Source: a virus
Strand: one strand, 5' to 3'
IMG/VR virus record: IMGVR_UViG_3300029309_000184
Coordinates: 1-31,791 of that record
Length of the DNA: 31,791 nt
Shown here: piece after piece, positions 8,800 through 15,801 of the stretch
Layout: every line of letters starts with the position of its first letter
Numbering within the stretch: the first letter of the stretch is position 1
Notes under the pieces: generated by a model
What the model saw: only the letters and a program-made list of their open reading frames with translations
Told to the model about the DNA's origin: nothing
The model's database searches: none
Made by a program: the position numbers and the translations under genes

Positions 8800-8974
8800 A
8801 TTCTTCGTAAGTTGTTCTGTTTATCTTTTCACTTCCTTTTATCATTTTATATTCAAAAGTACCATCTGGCGAGTGTTTTTTTTCTACTTCATTTGTTGTA
8901 AGATTATCATCATCTACAATCTTTTCTGCGATCACATCTACATTGATCCAATGTTTAATCAGATATTTTGGCAT
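8750..8974 (-). CDS. Small acidic/basic tail-region protein, unknown
   Basis: 74 aa starting MPKYLIKHWINVDVIAEKIV, with a charged, probably disordered C-terminal half (NDGSTKPTSDK). It overlaps the following gene by 50 bases and the preceding gene by one base, so its reading frame is tightly embedded in the tail operon. No membrane segment, no Cys, no recognised domain. Genes of this size between the distal tail and hub genes recur in related phages without assigned function. The long overlap is slightly unusual for this genome but the frame is clean and has a plausible coupled start. Confidence 0.55.
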   Translation of the reverse strand: MPKYLIKHWINVDVIAEKIVDDDNLTTNEVEKKHSPDGTFEYKMIKGSEKINRTTYEEYGKNINDGSTKPTSDK

Positions 8975-9591
8975 TAAATTGTTTCTTCTACATCAAACTC
9001 AAATTGATATAATAAATCTCCATCTTTAGTTGCTCCAACAACTCCAAACTCTTGAACATCATTTGTTAAATGAACTGTAAAATTTATATTATTATATGTT
9101 ACTACTGCATCATCAGCTAAAGCAGATCTTAAAGGTGGCTCTATCGTAACTGTGGCTGCATTTGAAGAACTCGTTACATCTTCTACAACCATATAGACTT
9201 TTGTTTGTCCAGCAAAAGTAATCATATCTCCAGCACGAAATCTATTTGCCGTATCAGCTCCAAATCCATCAAGAGCTATTGTTGTATCTCCAGCAGTATG
9301 AGATCCATTTACTGATACTGTTGATGATTCTACACCTCTAATACTTTTTAATTCAGGTGGAGAGATCGTAAAATTTTCTTTTGAAGATCTTTGTTTCATA
9401 ATAAAAGCCATAAGTTCTCCATAAATATCAGATCTTTTTCCTACTATTATTTTAATTGTAAATCTAAATCTTTGATTATCTATTTGTCTTGAAAGTTTCT
9501 TTCCTGAAATAGATTTAGAAATAATTGTATTTTGGATTGATGATAATCCTAATGTTTCAAAATTTGCTGATGAAGGGAAAGCTCCAGCCAT
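8974..9591 (-). CDS. Distal/minor tail protein
   Basis: 205 aa. The N-terminal part has the pattern of a tail ring protein (KLSRQIDNQRFRFTIKI). There follows TIALDGFGADTANRFRAGDMITF, an insertion that recurs in many minor tail proteins: a small beta-domain built around GDMITFAGQTKVYMV. The end (GDLLYQFEFDVEETI) returns to the main beta fold. It directly follows the tape measure gene, the usual place for the distal tail protein that caps the tube and anchors the tip. Assignment by position and pattern. Confidence 0.65.
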   Translation of the reverse strand: MAGAFPSSANFETLGLSSIQNTIISKSISGKKLSRQIDNQRFRFTIKIIVGKRSDIYGELMAFIMKQRSSKENFTISPPELKSIRGVESSTVSVNGSHTAGDTTIALDGFGADTANRFRAGDMITFAGQTKVYMVVEDVTSSSNAATVTIEPPLRSALADDAVVTYNNINFTVHLTNDVQEFGVVGATKDGDLLYQFEFDVEETI

Positions 9592-11420
9592 TATACTAAT
9601 TCACCCCTTCCTCTTTCAGTAAGAGCATTATTAATAATAGCAGTTATCGTTCCTCTATTTTCAACTAGAGCTTCATCAAATCCTCTTGAATCTATTGTAT
9701 TAATATTAAAATTCACTACTGCTGATCTTCCTTGTGTTCCTCTTGCATTTTGAGTTATTTGTCCTGAACTATTTGGAAAGAATAATTCAGGTCCTCTCTC
9801 TCCAACTATTGTAGGCATACCTTTCATAACAGATCCGCCTTGTGCATTACCACCTAAAAAAGATAATCCTAAATCAATAAGTCCATGTATATTTCTTCCT
9901 TTTGACATTTTATTTTGTTTATCTTTTTCAGCCGTTATTTGTTGTTCTATACCTAATTTGACTAAAAGATTCGCAATAGCAGTTTGTTCAAGAACAACTT
10001 GTACAGCTATTTTAGCGGCGATCTCAATAAGTGTAGATAATATTTTAATTAATATTTGATCTGCTAAAGCTTGGAATGTTCCTTTAAGATCTTTTCCTGT
10101 AACTATATTTTCTGCTAATCCTTGCGACATTCCCTTGATTCCCATTTCAATTATTTCAAAAGCTTGTTTTGATAATGTCGTTAGATCTTTCAAAGATTTA
10201 TTATTTAGATCTTCTAATTCTTTTCTAAATGGAGATATATTTCTTTTCAGTTTTGCCGCTTCAGCATTTGCTTCAGCAATCTTTTCACCAAACTCAACTG
10301 TTGCTATTGTATTCTTTTCTATATTTGTTCTTACATCATCAAAGAAACCTCTTATGTTTTTAGTTGATTCTTCTACTTTTTCTAAAGATCCAAAACTTAG
10401 ATCTATATCAACTCCCATTTTTTGAAGTAATTTTTTAACTTGATTTATAATAAGTCCAAGAGCTAAAACTAAAACTCTTCCTTTAGTTCCTAAAGTTAAG
10501 AAACCTAGAATACCTAATTCTCTTACGACAGGCGGAAGGAAATTTATTATATCTACAACTCCAGCAATACCAGCAATAATAGTTTTGAATACTACTTTTG
10601 TTGCATTTAATAATCCTACAAATCCAACGATAGCTTCTTCTATAAATACTACAAGACCTTTACCTAATCTATTTGCAAAATCATTTAATTGTTTTTGATT
10701 CTTAATTAATAATTCATTTACTGTAATTAAACCACCTTTTATAAAATCAAAAAATCCAGCTTGATTTGTTCCTAATTGAAATTGGAATATTTTATCTTGG
10801 ATCATAGATAAAGTTCCGTCAAAAGTAGTTCCTAAAAATTTCGCCGCTTCTCCAAACTTTCCATTCGGCCCAAATACTTCATCTAATCTTTTCTTTGTTT
10901 CCTCTAATGATACTGCAGTTCCGGATGTAAAACCTAACATTTCTCTTACACCTCGTTCTCTAAATATTTCTGCTGATGCTATTCCGGCTGATAATGATCT
11001 TTGTATTTGTTCTGCAGTAATTCTAAAATCTAATCCTGTGACGGCGGCGATATTACCTACAAGCTCTAGATTTTTTCCTAACTCATCTGCATCTTTTGAA
11101 ACAACGGCTAGATTCCCTGAAGCTTGTGCAATCTCTTGAAGTGTAAAAGGAACTTTACCAGCGAACTTAACGAGAGTATCAAATGCTTTTGCTCCTTCAC
11201 TAGCAGATCCAAATAATAGTAAGAATCTTAATCTTAATTGTTCTACTTCTCTCCCAACATTAATAAATGATCTAATTGCTACACCAGCTCCGATTCCTAA
11301 TATTGCTGATTGAACAGAAAAGATTGAAGTTCGTAATCTTGATAATCCGGCTCTTACTCCAGCTAGAGCTTGTTTTGTTTTATCTTTTGCTAATATATTT
11401 AAAACTAAATTTTGAGCCAT
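9591..11420 (-). CDS. Tail tape measure protein
   Basis: 609 aa, the second longest protein in the genome, just after the frameshifted chaperone gene, as is universal in siphoviruses. N-terminal coiled-coil/helix (LNILAKDKTKQALAGVRAGL), an early hydrophobic stretch (about 36-50), a conserved TMP core (KVPFTLQEIAQASGNLAVVS), then long hydrophobic helices at about 250-330 that would be delivered to the host membrane, more helix to about 480, and a compact C-terminal segment (GMPTIVGERGPELFFPN, INTIDSRGFDEAL). At roughly 0.15 nm per residue, 609 residues suggest a tail near 90 nm. It sets tail length and takes part in DNA entry. The ATG follows the end of the frameshift extension by two bases. 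Confidence 0.9.
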   Translation of the reverse strand: MAQNLVLNILAKDKTKQALAGVRAGLSRLRTSIFSVQSAILGIGAGVAIRSFINVGREVEQLRLRFLLLFGSASEGAKAFDTLVKFAGKVPFTLQEIAQASGNLAVVSKDADELGKNLELVGNIAAVTGLDFRITAEQIQRSLSAGIASAEIFRERGVREMLGFTSGTAVSLEETKKRLDEVFGPNGKFGEAAKFLGTTFDGTLSMIQDKIFQFQLGTNQAGFFDFIKGGLITVNELLIKNQKQLNDFANRLGKGLVVFIEEAIVGFVGLLNATKVVFKTIIAGIAGVVDIINFLPPVVRELGILGFLTLGTKGRVLVLALGLIINQVKKLLQKMGVDIDLSFGSLEKVEESTKNIRGFFDDVRTNIEKNTIATVEFGEKIAEANAEAAKLKRNISPFRKELEDLNNKSLKDLTTLSKQAFEIIEMGIKGMSQGLAENIVTGKDLKGTFQALADQILIKILSTLIEIAAKIAVQVVLEQTAIANLLVKLGIEQQITAEKDKQNKMSKGRNIHGLIDLGLSFLGGNAQGGSVMKGMPTIVGERGPELFFPNSSGQITQNARGTQGRSAVVNFNINTIDSRGFDEALVENRGTITAIINNALTERGRGELV

Positions 11421-11422
11421 AT

Positions 11423-11922
11423 TTATCTCATTGGTTTTTTTCTATCATATTCATCTTTTTCTAACATTAAAAATCCAATCCACAAGTTATATTCTACTTC
11501 GGTCATATCTAATACTTGCTTCAAGGTTATTTTTAACCTATCCGCTAGTATTAGCATATTTCTTAATTCAGGTGTAGTGTTTAGTTTTTTTTTGACTCGT
11601 AAGCAGTTGGAGCTTGTACCATAGCTGCGGAAATCTTCGCAAGTACATCAGAATCTACTTTATTCATAATATCTAATTTATCTGTTGTAGCGAATAATTT
11701 ATTTCCATCTTTATCTAAAGCTTTCATAATTACAATATCAGCTAATAGTCCAACATCATTTAGACTATCAGATCTGCTAAATAATTTTTTCTTTTCTGCT
11801 AATGTAATTGGATTCCAATAGATGATACTAGGTTTACCTTCATCATCCTTCCATTCTTCAATCTCAATAGATTGTACTCCTAAACTCTCAAAATGAGATT
11901 TAGCTCTATCAATTATTGACAT
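11423..11922 (-). CDS. Tail assembly chaperone GT fusion made by -1 frameshift
   Basis: Predicted 166-aa product formed when ribosomes slip back one base on A AAA AAC at the end of the 113-aa chaperone frame. The -1 frame then stays open for 53 codons (LNTTPELRNML, VEYNLWIGFLMLEKDEYD, ending KKPMR) and stops at 11423-11425, just before the tape measure ATG. This copies the lambda G/GT arrangement and that of most siphoviruses, where the T extension binds the tube protein and the G part binds the tape measure. The extension has no start codon and no ribosome site of its own, so the frameshift is the only sensible way to express it. The W-x-x-F-x-x-L-E pattern is typical of such T domains. Confidence 0.8.
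11581..11922 (-). CDS. Tail assembly chaperone (G-like)
   Basis: 113 aa in the zero frame, ending YESKKN. Compact helical protein with a short beta hairpin near the N-terminus (IEIEEWKDDEGKPSIIYWNP) and LAEKKKLFSRS; this is the usual pattern of phage tail assembly chaperones. It sits between the major tail protein and the tape measure, exactly where gpG is found in lambda. It is expected to be made in excess over the GT fusion and to keep the tape measure soluble until the tube polymerises. It starts seven bases downstream of the major tail protein stop. Confidence 0.85.
   Translation of the reverse strand: MSIIDRAKSHFESLGVQSIEIEEWKDDEGKPSIIYWNPITLAEKKKLFSRSDSLNDVGLLADIVIMKALDKDGNKLFATTDKLDIMNKVDSDVLAKISAAMVQAPTAYESKKN
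11584..11590 (-). other. -1 ribosomal slippery site A AAA AAC
   Basis: On the minus strand the codons are TCA AAA AAA AAC TAA, so a perfect X XXY YYZ heptamer lies one codon before the zero-frame stop. The run has nine adenines in all. A stop right after the slip is typical of tail chaperone frameshifts and raises their efficiency. I did not find a convincing downstream pseudoknot. Confidence 0.8.
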
Positions 11923-11928
11923 AAATTA

Positions 11929-12315
11929 TTATTCTGTTCCAATCGTTAAAGCACCAGTGCCTTGAAAAGTAACTGATCTAGCAACAACTCCATCTAAAGG
12001 TTGATTAACTGACATTCCTGTAACTATACCAGCTCCTTCAAATTTTCTGTCACCAGCAGAACTTCCTTCAGGTAATAATTTAAAAGTTAAAGATGCACCT
12101 GATACTAATTGTGTTTGACCACTATCAGTTTCGTCAAAATGCATTTCTAAAGTTCCTGAAAATGATGTTCTTCCAGCTATAAAAGATTTCGCCGCATCTT
12201 CCATTTTAGTTGACTCAACAACATCCCCTGTTGTTTCTAAAGTGAAAGAAGTTAATTCTCCTACTGCTGTTCCACCGATAGCAACTTGTCCTTCTTTTCC
12301 GTGATGTACTGCCAT
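11929..12315 (-). CDS. Major tail (tube) protein
   Basis: 128 aa, MAVHHGKEGQVAIGGTAVGE. Beta-rich with the features of phage tail tube proteins: an N-terminal strand and loop, LTSFTLETTGDVVESTKMED, a middle ISGTL-like strand pair (SFSGTLEMHFDETD), and a C-terminal VTGMSVNQPLDGVVARSVTFQG. It is small but within the range for compact siphoviruses. It is placed before the chaperone pair, as expected, and has a good ribosome site (GGAGAATAAA ahead of the ATG). Forms the hexameric rings of the tail tube. Confidence 0.85.
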   Translation of the reverse strand: MAVHHGKEGQVAIGGTAVGELTSFTLETTGDVVESTKMEDAAKSFIAGRTSFSGTLEMHFDETDSGQTQLVSGASLTFKLLPEGSSAGDRKFEGAGIVTGMSVNQPLDGVVARSVTFQGTGALTIGTE

Positions 12316-12337
12316 TTTATTCTCCTATTAAATTGTT

Positions 12338-12535
12338 TTACTCTTTTTCTTCGTCATCGTCAAATTCTTCTTCATCATCCCAATCGTCTGATTCTGATTC
12401 TTCAACGACTTCTTCTTTCATTTCGTTTAACATATCTTTGACTTCTTCGCAAAGCATACTTTCTTTGTCGTGAAGTTGTTCTATTTTATCTATCTTTTTT
12501 TCTATCTTTTCTATGATTTTATCTTTGTTTGCCAT
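12338..12535 (-). CDS. Small acidic coiled-coil protein
   Basis: 65 aa from the ATG at 12535, chosen because GAGAGGAT lies just upstream; a longer frame begins inside the previous gene but has no ribosome site. The N-terminal part is a charged coiled coil (IIEKIEKKIDKIEQLHDKES) and the C-terminal third is almost entirely Asp/Glu (DDWDDEEEFDDDEEKE). Such acidic tails can mimic DNA or act as chaperones. It lies between the tail terminator and tube genes. I do not recognise the family; an assembly-chaperone role is only a guess. Confidence 0.55.
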   Translation of the reverse strand: MANKDKIIEKIEKKIDKIEQLHDKESMLCEEVKDMLNEMKEEVVEESESDDWDDEEEFDDDEEKE

Positions 12536-12549
12536 TTTATCCTCTCTTA

Positions 12550-12987
12550 TTACGGTGTTCCTGATTGAAATACATACATACATCTAATTGTCATTCTTAT
12601 GCCACCAATCGGAAATAAAGTTCCTTCATCAGTTTCAACACTAACAACTTCAGTATCTAATGCATTGTTAGATCTAGTAATATCATTTTCTAGCTCGGAT
12701 TCAATACTACTGATTAATTGATTTCTTAATGTGTCAATATTAGACTCTGCTCCCTTTACAAATCCACTAATAACAAAATCAATTGTACCTTGTCTTGTTT
12801 TAGCTCCATCACCCATTTCAATATCCTCACGAGTTTCTTCGCTTGTTTGAACTATAACTGCTGGATATTGTTTATCTGATAATTCATCAATATCAAAAGG
12901 TTGTCTAGTAACCTTTTTAATTGAAGGACTTGTAATACCACTTATTGTTGAAGCTATATTAGAAGCTATATTCTCTCGTACACTCAT
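12550..12987 (-). CDS. Tail terminator-like protein
   Basis: 145 aa. N-terminal amphipathic helix (RENIASNIASTISGI), then a beta sheet (PAVIVQTSEETREDIE, TIDFVISGFVKGAESNIDTL) and a helix followed by a final strand. This order of helix, four strands and helix matches lambda gpU-type tail terminators, which cap the tube and join it to the head. The gene sits directly between the HK97 gp10-like protein and the tube region, as in HK97-like genomes. Assignment by fold pattern and synteny. Confidence 0.65.
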   Translation of the reverse strand: MSVRENIASNIASTISGITSPSIKKVTRQPFDIDELSDKQYPAVIVQTSEETREDIEMGDGAKTRQGTIDFVISGFVKGAESNIDTLRNQLISSIESELENDITRSNNALDTEVVSVETDEGTLFPIGGIRMTIRCMYVFQSGTP

Positions 12988-13451
12988 ATTCTCATTTTCC
13001 TAATTTCTTTTTCCATAAATCTTACGAATTGTTTCTGTATAATCTTTTCTGTTCTATCATTAAACCCAAAAAATATTCTTTTTGGTTCATTCAAAACTTG
13101 ATTAAATAATGCTCTTTTTCTTGTAGCTCCTCTATTAAAAAACACAGTTGCTTTTCTATTACTATGTACTTTTCCTGTTATACTATCCATCATTTCATTT
13201 GAATACCGGAGATCTACTCTAGTTGATTTACCTTCTTTTTGTAATCTTTTTAAATATGAATCTGAATATGGAGCAAATCTTCTTCTATTAATATCAATGC
13301 CTTTTCTTGTAAGTTCTTTGATTATCTCTTGTAATTGGAAACTAGCTTGAGCTAATCCTTTTCTTGTTATTGATGGAAATCTTCTAAAAAATCTATCAAA
13401 GTTTTTCTGAACAGATTTTGCATTTGTTTTTATAATAACATTAACTGCCAT
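12984..13451 (-). CDS. HK97 gp10-like head-tail joining protein
   Basis: 155 aa, strongly basic. N-terminal MAVNVIIKTNAKSVQKNFDRF, then helix and the phrase PYSDSYLKRLQKEG, DLRYSNEMMDSITGKV and NRGATRKRALFNQVL, which are the landmarks of HK97 gp10/minor tail component proteins (an early helix, a beta hairpin carrying SGxL-like turns, and a final helix). It overlaps the next gene by four bases (ATGA). It is expected to bind at the head-tail interface. Confidence 0.7.
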   Translation of the reverse strand: MAVNVIIKTNAKSVQKNFDRFFRRFPSITRKGLAQASFQLQEIIKELTRKGIDINRRRFAPYSDSYLKRLQKEGKSTRVDLRYSNEMMDSITGKVHSNRKATVFFNRGATRKRALFNQVLNEPKRIFFGFNDRTEKIIQKQFVRFMEKEIRKMRI

Positions 13452-13936
13452 TATCTAATTAGTCTATTTGAGCCGTGTAAAGGTTCTCTTTCGTTTTTGA
13501 CTATTGTTCCGTCACCTGTTGTATCGTATTCAACTCCATCTTCTAATATTGATTGCCATTCCTTATTATATTCTGACATATAATATTCACCCATTCTTTC
13601 AAATCTGTCTTTATCAGCTTCAGGTCTAAATTTAGTTAAAGCTGGAGCCATAAATCTTCCAATAAAAAGATAAACACCAGCTCTTTCAAACTGATCTAAA
13701 TTAACTTTTGTATTTACCATTTCATTAGTATTTAAAACTGTAATATCAGTATAGACATTCATCTTATAAGTAGGCCACCATTCTACTCTTAACTGTCTTA
13801 AAATATCATTAGTTGTTTGGGAAAAAAAATTCGTAGCTTCAGTATCCGTTGATGCAATACCGAATCCAAAAATATCAGGTTGATATTTAGTGACATCACT
13901 TGCAGTTATAACATTTGCTCCAGTAAAATTAGACAT
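13451..13936 (-). CDS. Head-tail connector / adaptor protein
   Basis: 161 aa, helical. MSNFTGANVITASDVTKYQP begins a domain that has helices around FFSQTTNDILRQLRVEWWP and LDQFERAGVYLFIGRFMAPA, and a helix near the end (KDRFERMGEYYMSEYNKEWQ). This helical bundle with membrane-free aromatic patches is like the connector (gp6/gp15-type) that binds under the portal. It follows the capsid genes and precedes the gp10-like gene. One-base overlap with the next gene. Family not certain, position convincing. Confidence 0.7.
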   Translation of the reverse strand: MSNFTGANVITASDVTKYQPDIFGFGIASTDTEATNFFSQTTNDILRQLRVEWWPTYKMNVYTDITVLNTNEMVNTKVNLDQFERAGVYLFIGRFMAPALTKFRPEADKDRFERMGEYYMSEYNKEWQSILEDGVEYDTTGDGTIVKNEREPLHGSNRLIR

Positions 13937-14013
13937 TATTCAGCACCTTTGAATAACCATTCAACATACTTATTCCACATTTTTCTTACTGCTTTTTTTA
14001 GTTTTTTTAACAT
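13936..14013 (-). CDS. 25-aa amphipathic microprotein, tentative
   Basis: An ATG at 14013 opens a 25-codon frame (MLKKLKKAVRKMW, then NKYVEWLFKGAE). Its stop TAA overlaps the next ATG as TAATG, the same coupling seen at many other junctions of this genome. The peptide is basic at the front and aromatic and amphipathic at the back, like a membrane-active helix. Most of it (44 bases) lies inside the 3' end of the 66-aa gene in another frame, and the ribosome site (GAAGAAGAAAA) is weak. It may be a real coupled gene or chance. Confidence 0.4.
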   Translation of the reverse strand: MLKKLKKAVRKMWNKYVEWLFKGAE

Positions 14014-14170
14014 TTTTCTTCTTCTTTGGTTTTACTACTTCTACAATTTTTTCTTTGATATTTTTTTTAACTTTGAATCCTCTTAATTCAAATTGTTTTT
14101 TGTTAGCTTCATATTGTTGTTTAGATCTAACAATTGTCTTTTTGCCGTTTGTTAATTCTATATTTTCCAT
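13970..14170 (-). CDS. Small Lys-rich protein next to the capsid gene
   Basis: 66 aa. The first half is ordered (MENIELTNGKKTIVRSKQQY, then FELRGFKVKKNI) and the last 20 residues are mostly Lys and Ser. Similar proteins with LTNGKK, RSKEQ and an ELRGFK turn followed by a basic tail occur beside capsid genes in marine phages. The ribosome site is doubled (AGGAGATAGGAGATAAAATG), suggesting high expression. The preceding 50-base gap holds a stable hairpin. It could be a minor head protein or DNA-binding factor; not proven. Confidence 0.6.
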   Translation of the reverse strand: MENIELTNGKKTIVRSKQQYEANKKQFELRGFKVKKNIKEKIVEVVKPKKKKNVKKTKKSSKKNVE

Positions 14171-14186
14171 TTTATCTCCTATCTCC

Positions 14187-14208
14187 TATGGGCGATTTCT
14201 CGCCCATA
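14187..14208 (-). promoter_or_regulatory. Hairpin with GAAA tetraloop after the capsid gene
   Basis: On the minus strand TATGGGCGA pairs perfectly with TCGCCCATA, nine base pairs around GAAA, a GNRA tetraloop. It lies 13 bases after the capsid stop and 17 bases before the next ATG. There is no U-run on either side, so it is not a classic Rho-independent terminator. A role as an mRNA 3'-end stabiliser or processing stem that raises capsid mRNA is my inference. Confidence 0.6.
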
Positions 14209-14220
14209 AGAATATGATTA

Positions 14221-15072
14221 TTAGCTTACTATACTAGAATCACCTGCTATTTCAACACCATAAGTATCGTGTAATTCACCTACACCATAAACTGCTGTTG
14301 CTACAATCTCATCTGCTCTTAAAGAAGCATCTCTTTGAGTTTCAATTTTTAGGTCTTGCATCATAGCCATTCCTAAAGCATCTCTATGGAACATAGCTGA
14401 TTTGTAATCACCTGCGTTTCCTGTATTAGCGATGTTTGAAGTTTCAAAAATTCTGATTCCACCTAAACTTCCAATGAAACCATTTCTTAATGCTTCGTTT
14501 GCAAGATCAGAAACATTTCCGGAAGTTGCAAATGTGTTTGTAATTCCTTTTTTAAGATCATAAGCAATATCCGGATGGAATACTGCTACTACATCATTTA
14601 AAGGCACATTGTTTCTTCTTAATGTTGCGATTGCTTGAAAGAAGTGTTCTACTGTTACTGCCGCCGCTGTTGATCCAACTACATTTGAGAAACCATCAAA
14701 TAGAGCTGTTAAGTCTAAATCTTGTTTCTTTGCAATTGCTTCACCAAACAATCTACCAATATCACCAGCTACATTTCTTGGAGCTGATTGCCTTGCTAGG
14801 TCTGTTAGCGTCGTCATTACGCCGTTTTCAGAACAATTTATTGTTACTGAAGTCGGATCTATTGCCGTGTTAGATAAATCAGTTGCTTCGTTTACTGCCG
14901 CTGCCGAAACAGTTGAGTAAATCGGAACTTCTACTGACTTTCCACCACCAGCAACTGCATAATTTCGTACAAGTGGTCTCATTATAGATTGTTCACTTGC
15001 TACGAATAATGCTTCTGCTACGATTTCTGTGTATAATTCTGAAACCGAGCTACTTGTTACTTCGTTTGCCAT
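14221..15072 (-). CDS. Major capsid protein
   Basis: 283 aa. MANEVTSSSVSELYTEIVAE starts an N-arm followed by LVRNYAVAGGGKSVEVPIYS, the P-domain-like KQDLDLTALFDGF and VEHFFQAIATLRRNNVPLND, VFHPDIAYDL in the A domain, and FHRDALGMAMMQDLKIETQR near the end. This is the pattern of HK97-fold coat proteins, of the shorter type without a cleaved delta domain. It directly follows the scaffold gene and has a strong GGAGAT ribosome site. Richer in GC than its neighbours and biased to optimal codons, as expected for the most abundant virion protein. Confidence 0.9.
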   Translation of the reverse strand: MANEVTSSSVSELYTEIVAEALFVASEQSIMRPLVRNYAVAGGGKSVEVPIYSTVSAAAVNEATDLSNTAIDPTSVTINCSENGVMTTLTDLARQSAPRNVAGDIGRLFGEAIAKKQDLDLTALFDGFSNVVGSTAAAVTVEHFFQAIATLRRNNVPLNDVVAVFHPDIAYDLKKGITNTFATSGNVSDLANEALRNGFIGSLGGIRIFETSNIANTGNAGDYKSAMFHRDALGMAMMQDLKIETQRDASLRADEIVATAVYGVGELHDTYGVEIAGDSSIVS

Positions 15073-15088
15073 TGTGTTTTATCTCCGT

Positions 15089-15793
15089 TTATTTATTTGT
15101 TAAATTAATTTGAACCGGTTTAGAATCTCGTTGTTTACGATATTCTGCATATCGTTTACGATCTTCTTCCTTGCTCATATCTAAATCCTGAATATTAAAA
15201 GGTTTTACAGTTTTACCACCGACAGAACTCTGGCTTCCTGTACCAGATTTACCACTTACGGAAAAATGTGGGTTCGCCTCTAAAAATTCTTTAACACGAT
15301 CTTCAATGCTAAACAACTCTCCTTTTGTGTTATAGCGAATATTATTATTATTATCAAGTATCTCTATACGATTATCATCGCTTAATCTTACTTGATTTTT
15401 AATAAGATCTACTACTTGTTGAGGATTGATAGCATTATTTTTAGATGCAACAGATAATAATGAATTATCTATTCTTTCCTTTTTAATCTCATTTTTATAT
15501 TTTAAGATTTCAGCTTCTTTTGATGCGATTCTCTCTTGCATCAATTTTTCAAGATCTGCTTTTGTTTTAGCTTCCTTGATTGCTTTTTCTTTTTGAGCTT
15601 CTTCCTCTTTTGCTTTCATATCGGCTAGATTTCTTTCATTCTTCGCCTTTTCAGCTTCTAGTCTTTGTTTGATAATATTATCAAGCTGTTCTTGAGTGAA
15701 TTGTGGTTGAGGTTTATTATCAGTTTCAGTTTGTTTTACTTCAGCTTCCTGAACATCATTTTGCGGTTGATTAACCTTTTGCTCTTCTGACAT
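15089..15793 (-). CDS. Capsid scaffolding protein
   Basis: 234 aa, highly charged. Residues about 35-110 are a long coiled coil rich in Glu, Lys and Ala (KQRLEAEKAKNERNLADMKA). The rest includes a helical segment (NPQQVVDLIKNQVRLSDD), a Ser/Gly linker (SGKSGTGSQSSVGGK) and a basic C-terminus ending LTNK, which in known scaffolds contacts the coat. Its place between MuF and capsid genes is typical. Guides assembly of the procapsid and leaves afterwards. Pattern and synteny give a firm assignment; no protease motif is seen. Confidence 0.8.
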   Translation of the reverse strand: MSEEQKVNQPQNDVQEAEVKQTETDNKPQPQFTQEQLDNIIKQRLEAEKAKNERNLADMKAKEEEAQKEKAIKEAKTKADLEKLMQERIASKEAEILKYKNEIKKERIDNSLLSVASKNNAINPQQVVDLIKNQVRLSDDNRIEILDNNNNIRYNTKGELFSIEDRVKEFLEANPHFSVSGKSGTGSQSSVGGKTVKPFNIQDLDMSKEEDRKRYAEYRKQRDSKPVQINLTNK

Positions 15794-15801
15794 TATTGCT
15801 C

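Noticed and set aside
13970-14060. Second programmed frameshift in the Lys-rich gene (AAAAAAACTAAAAAAAGC)
   Set aside because: The A-runs do not form a correct X XXY YYZ site in frame, and the alternative frame has its own ATG.
14187-14208. Rho-independent terminator after the capsid gene
   Set aside because: The stem is strong but no U-run follows on either strand.
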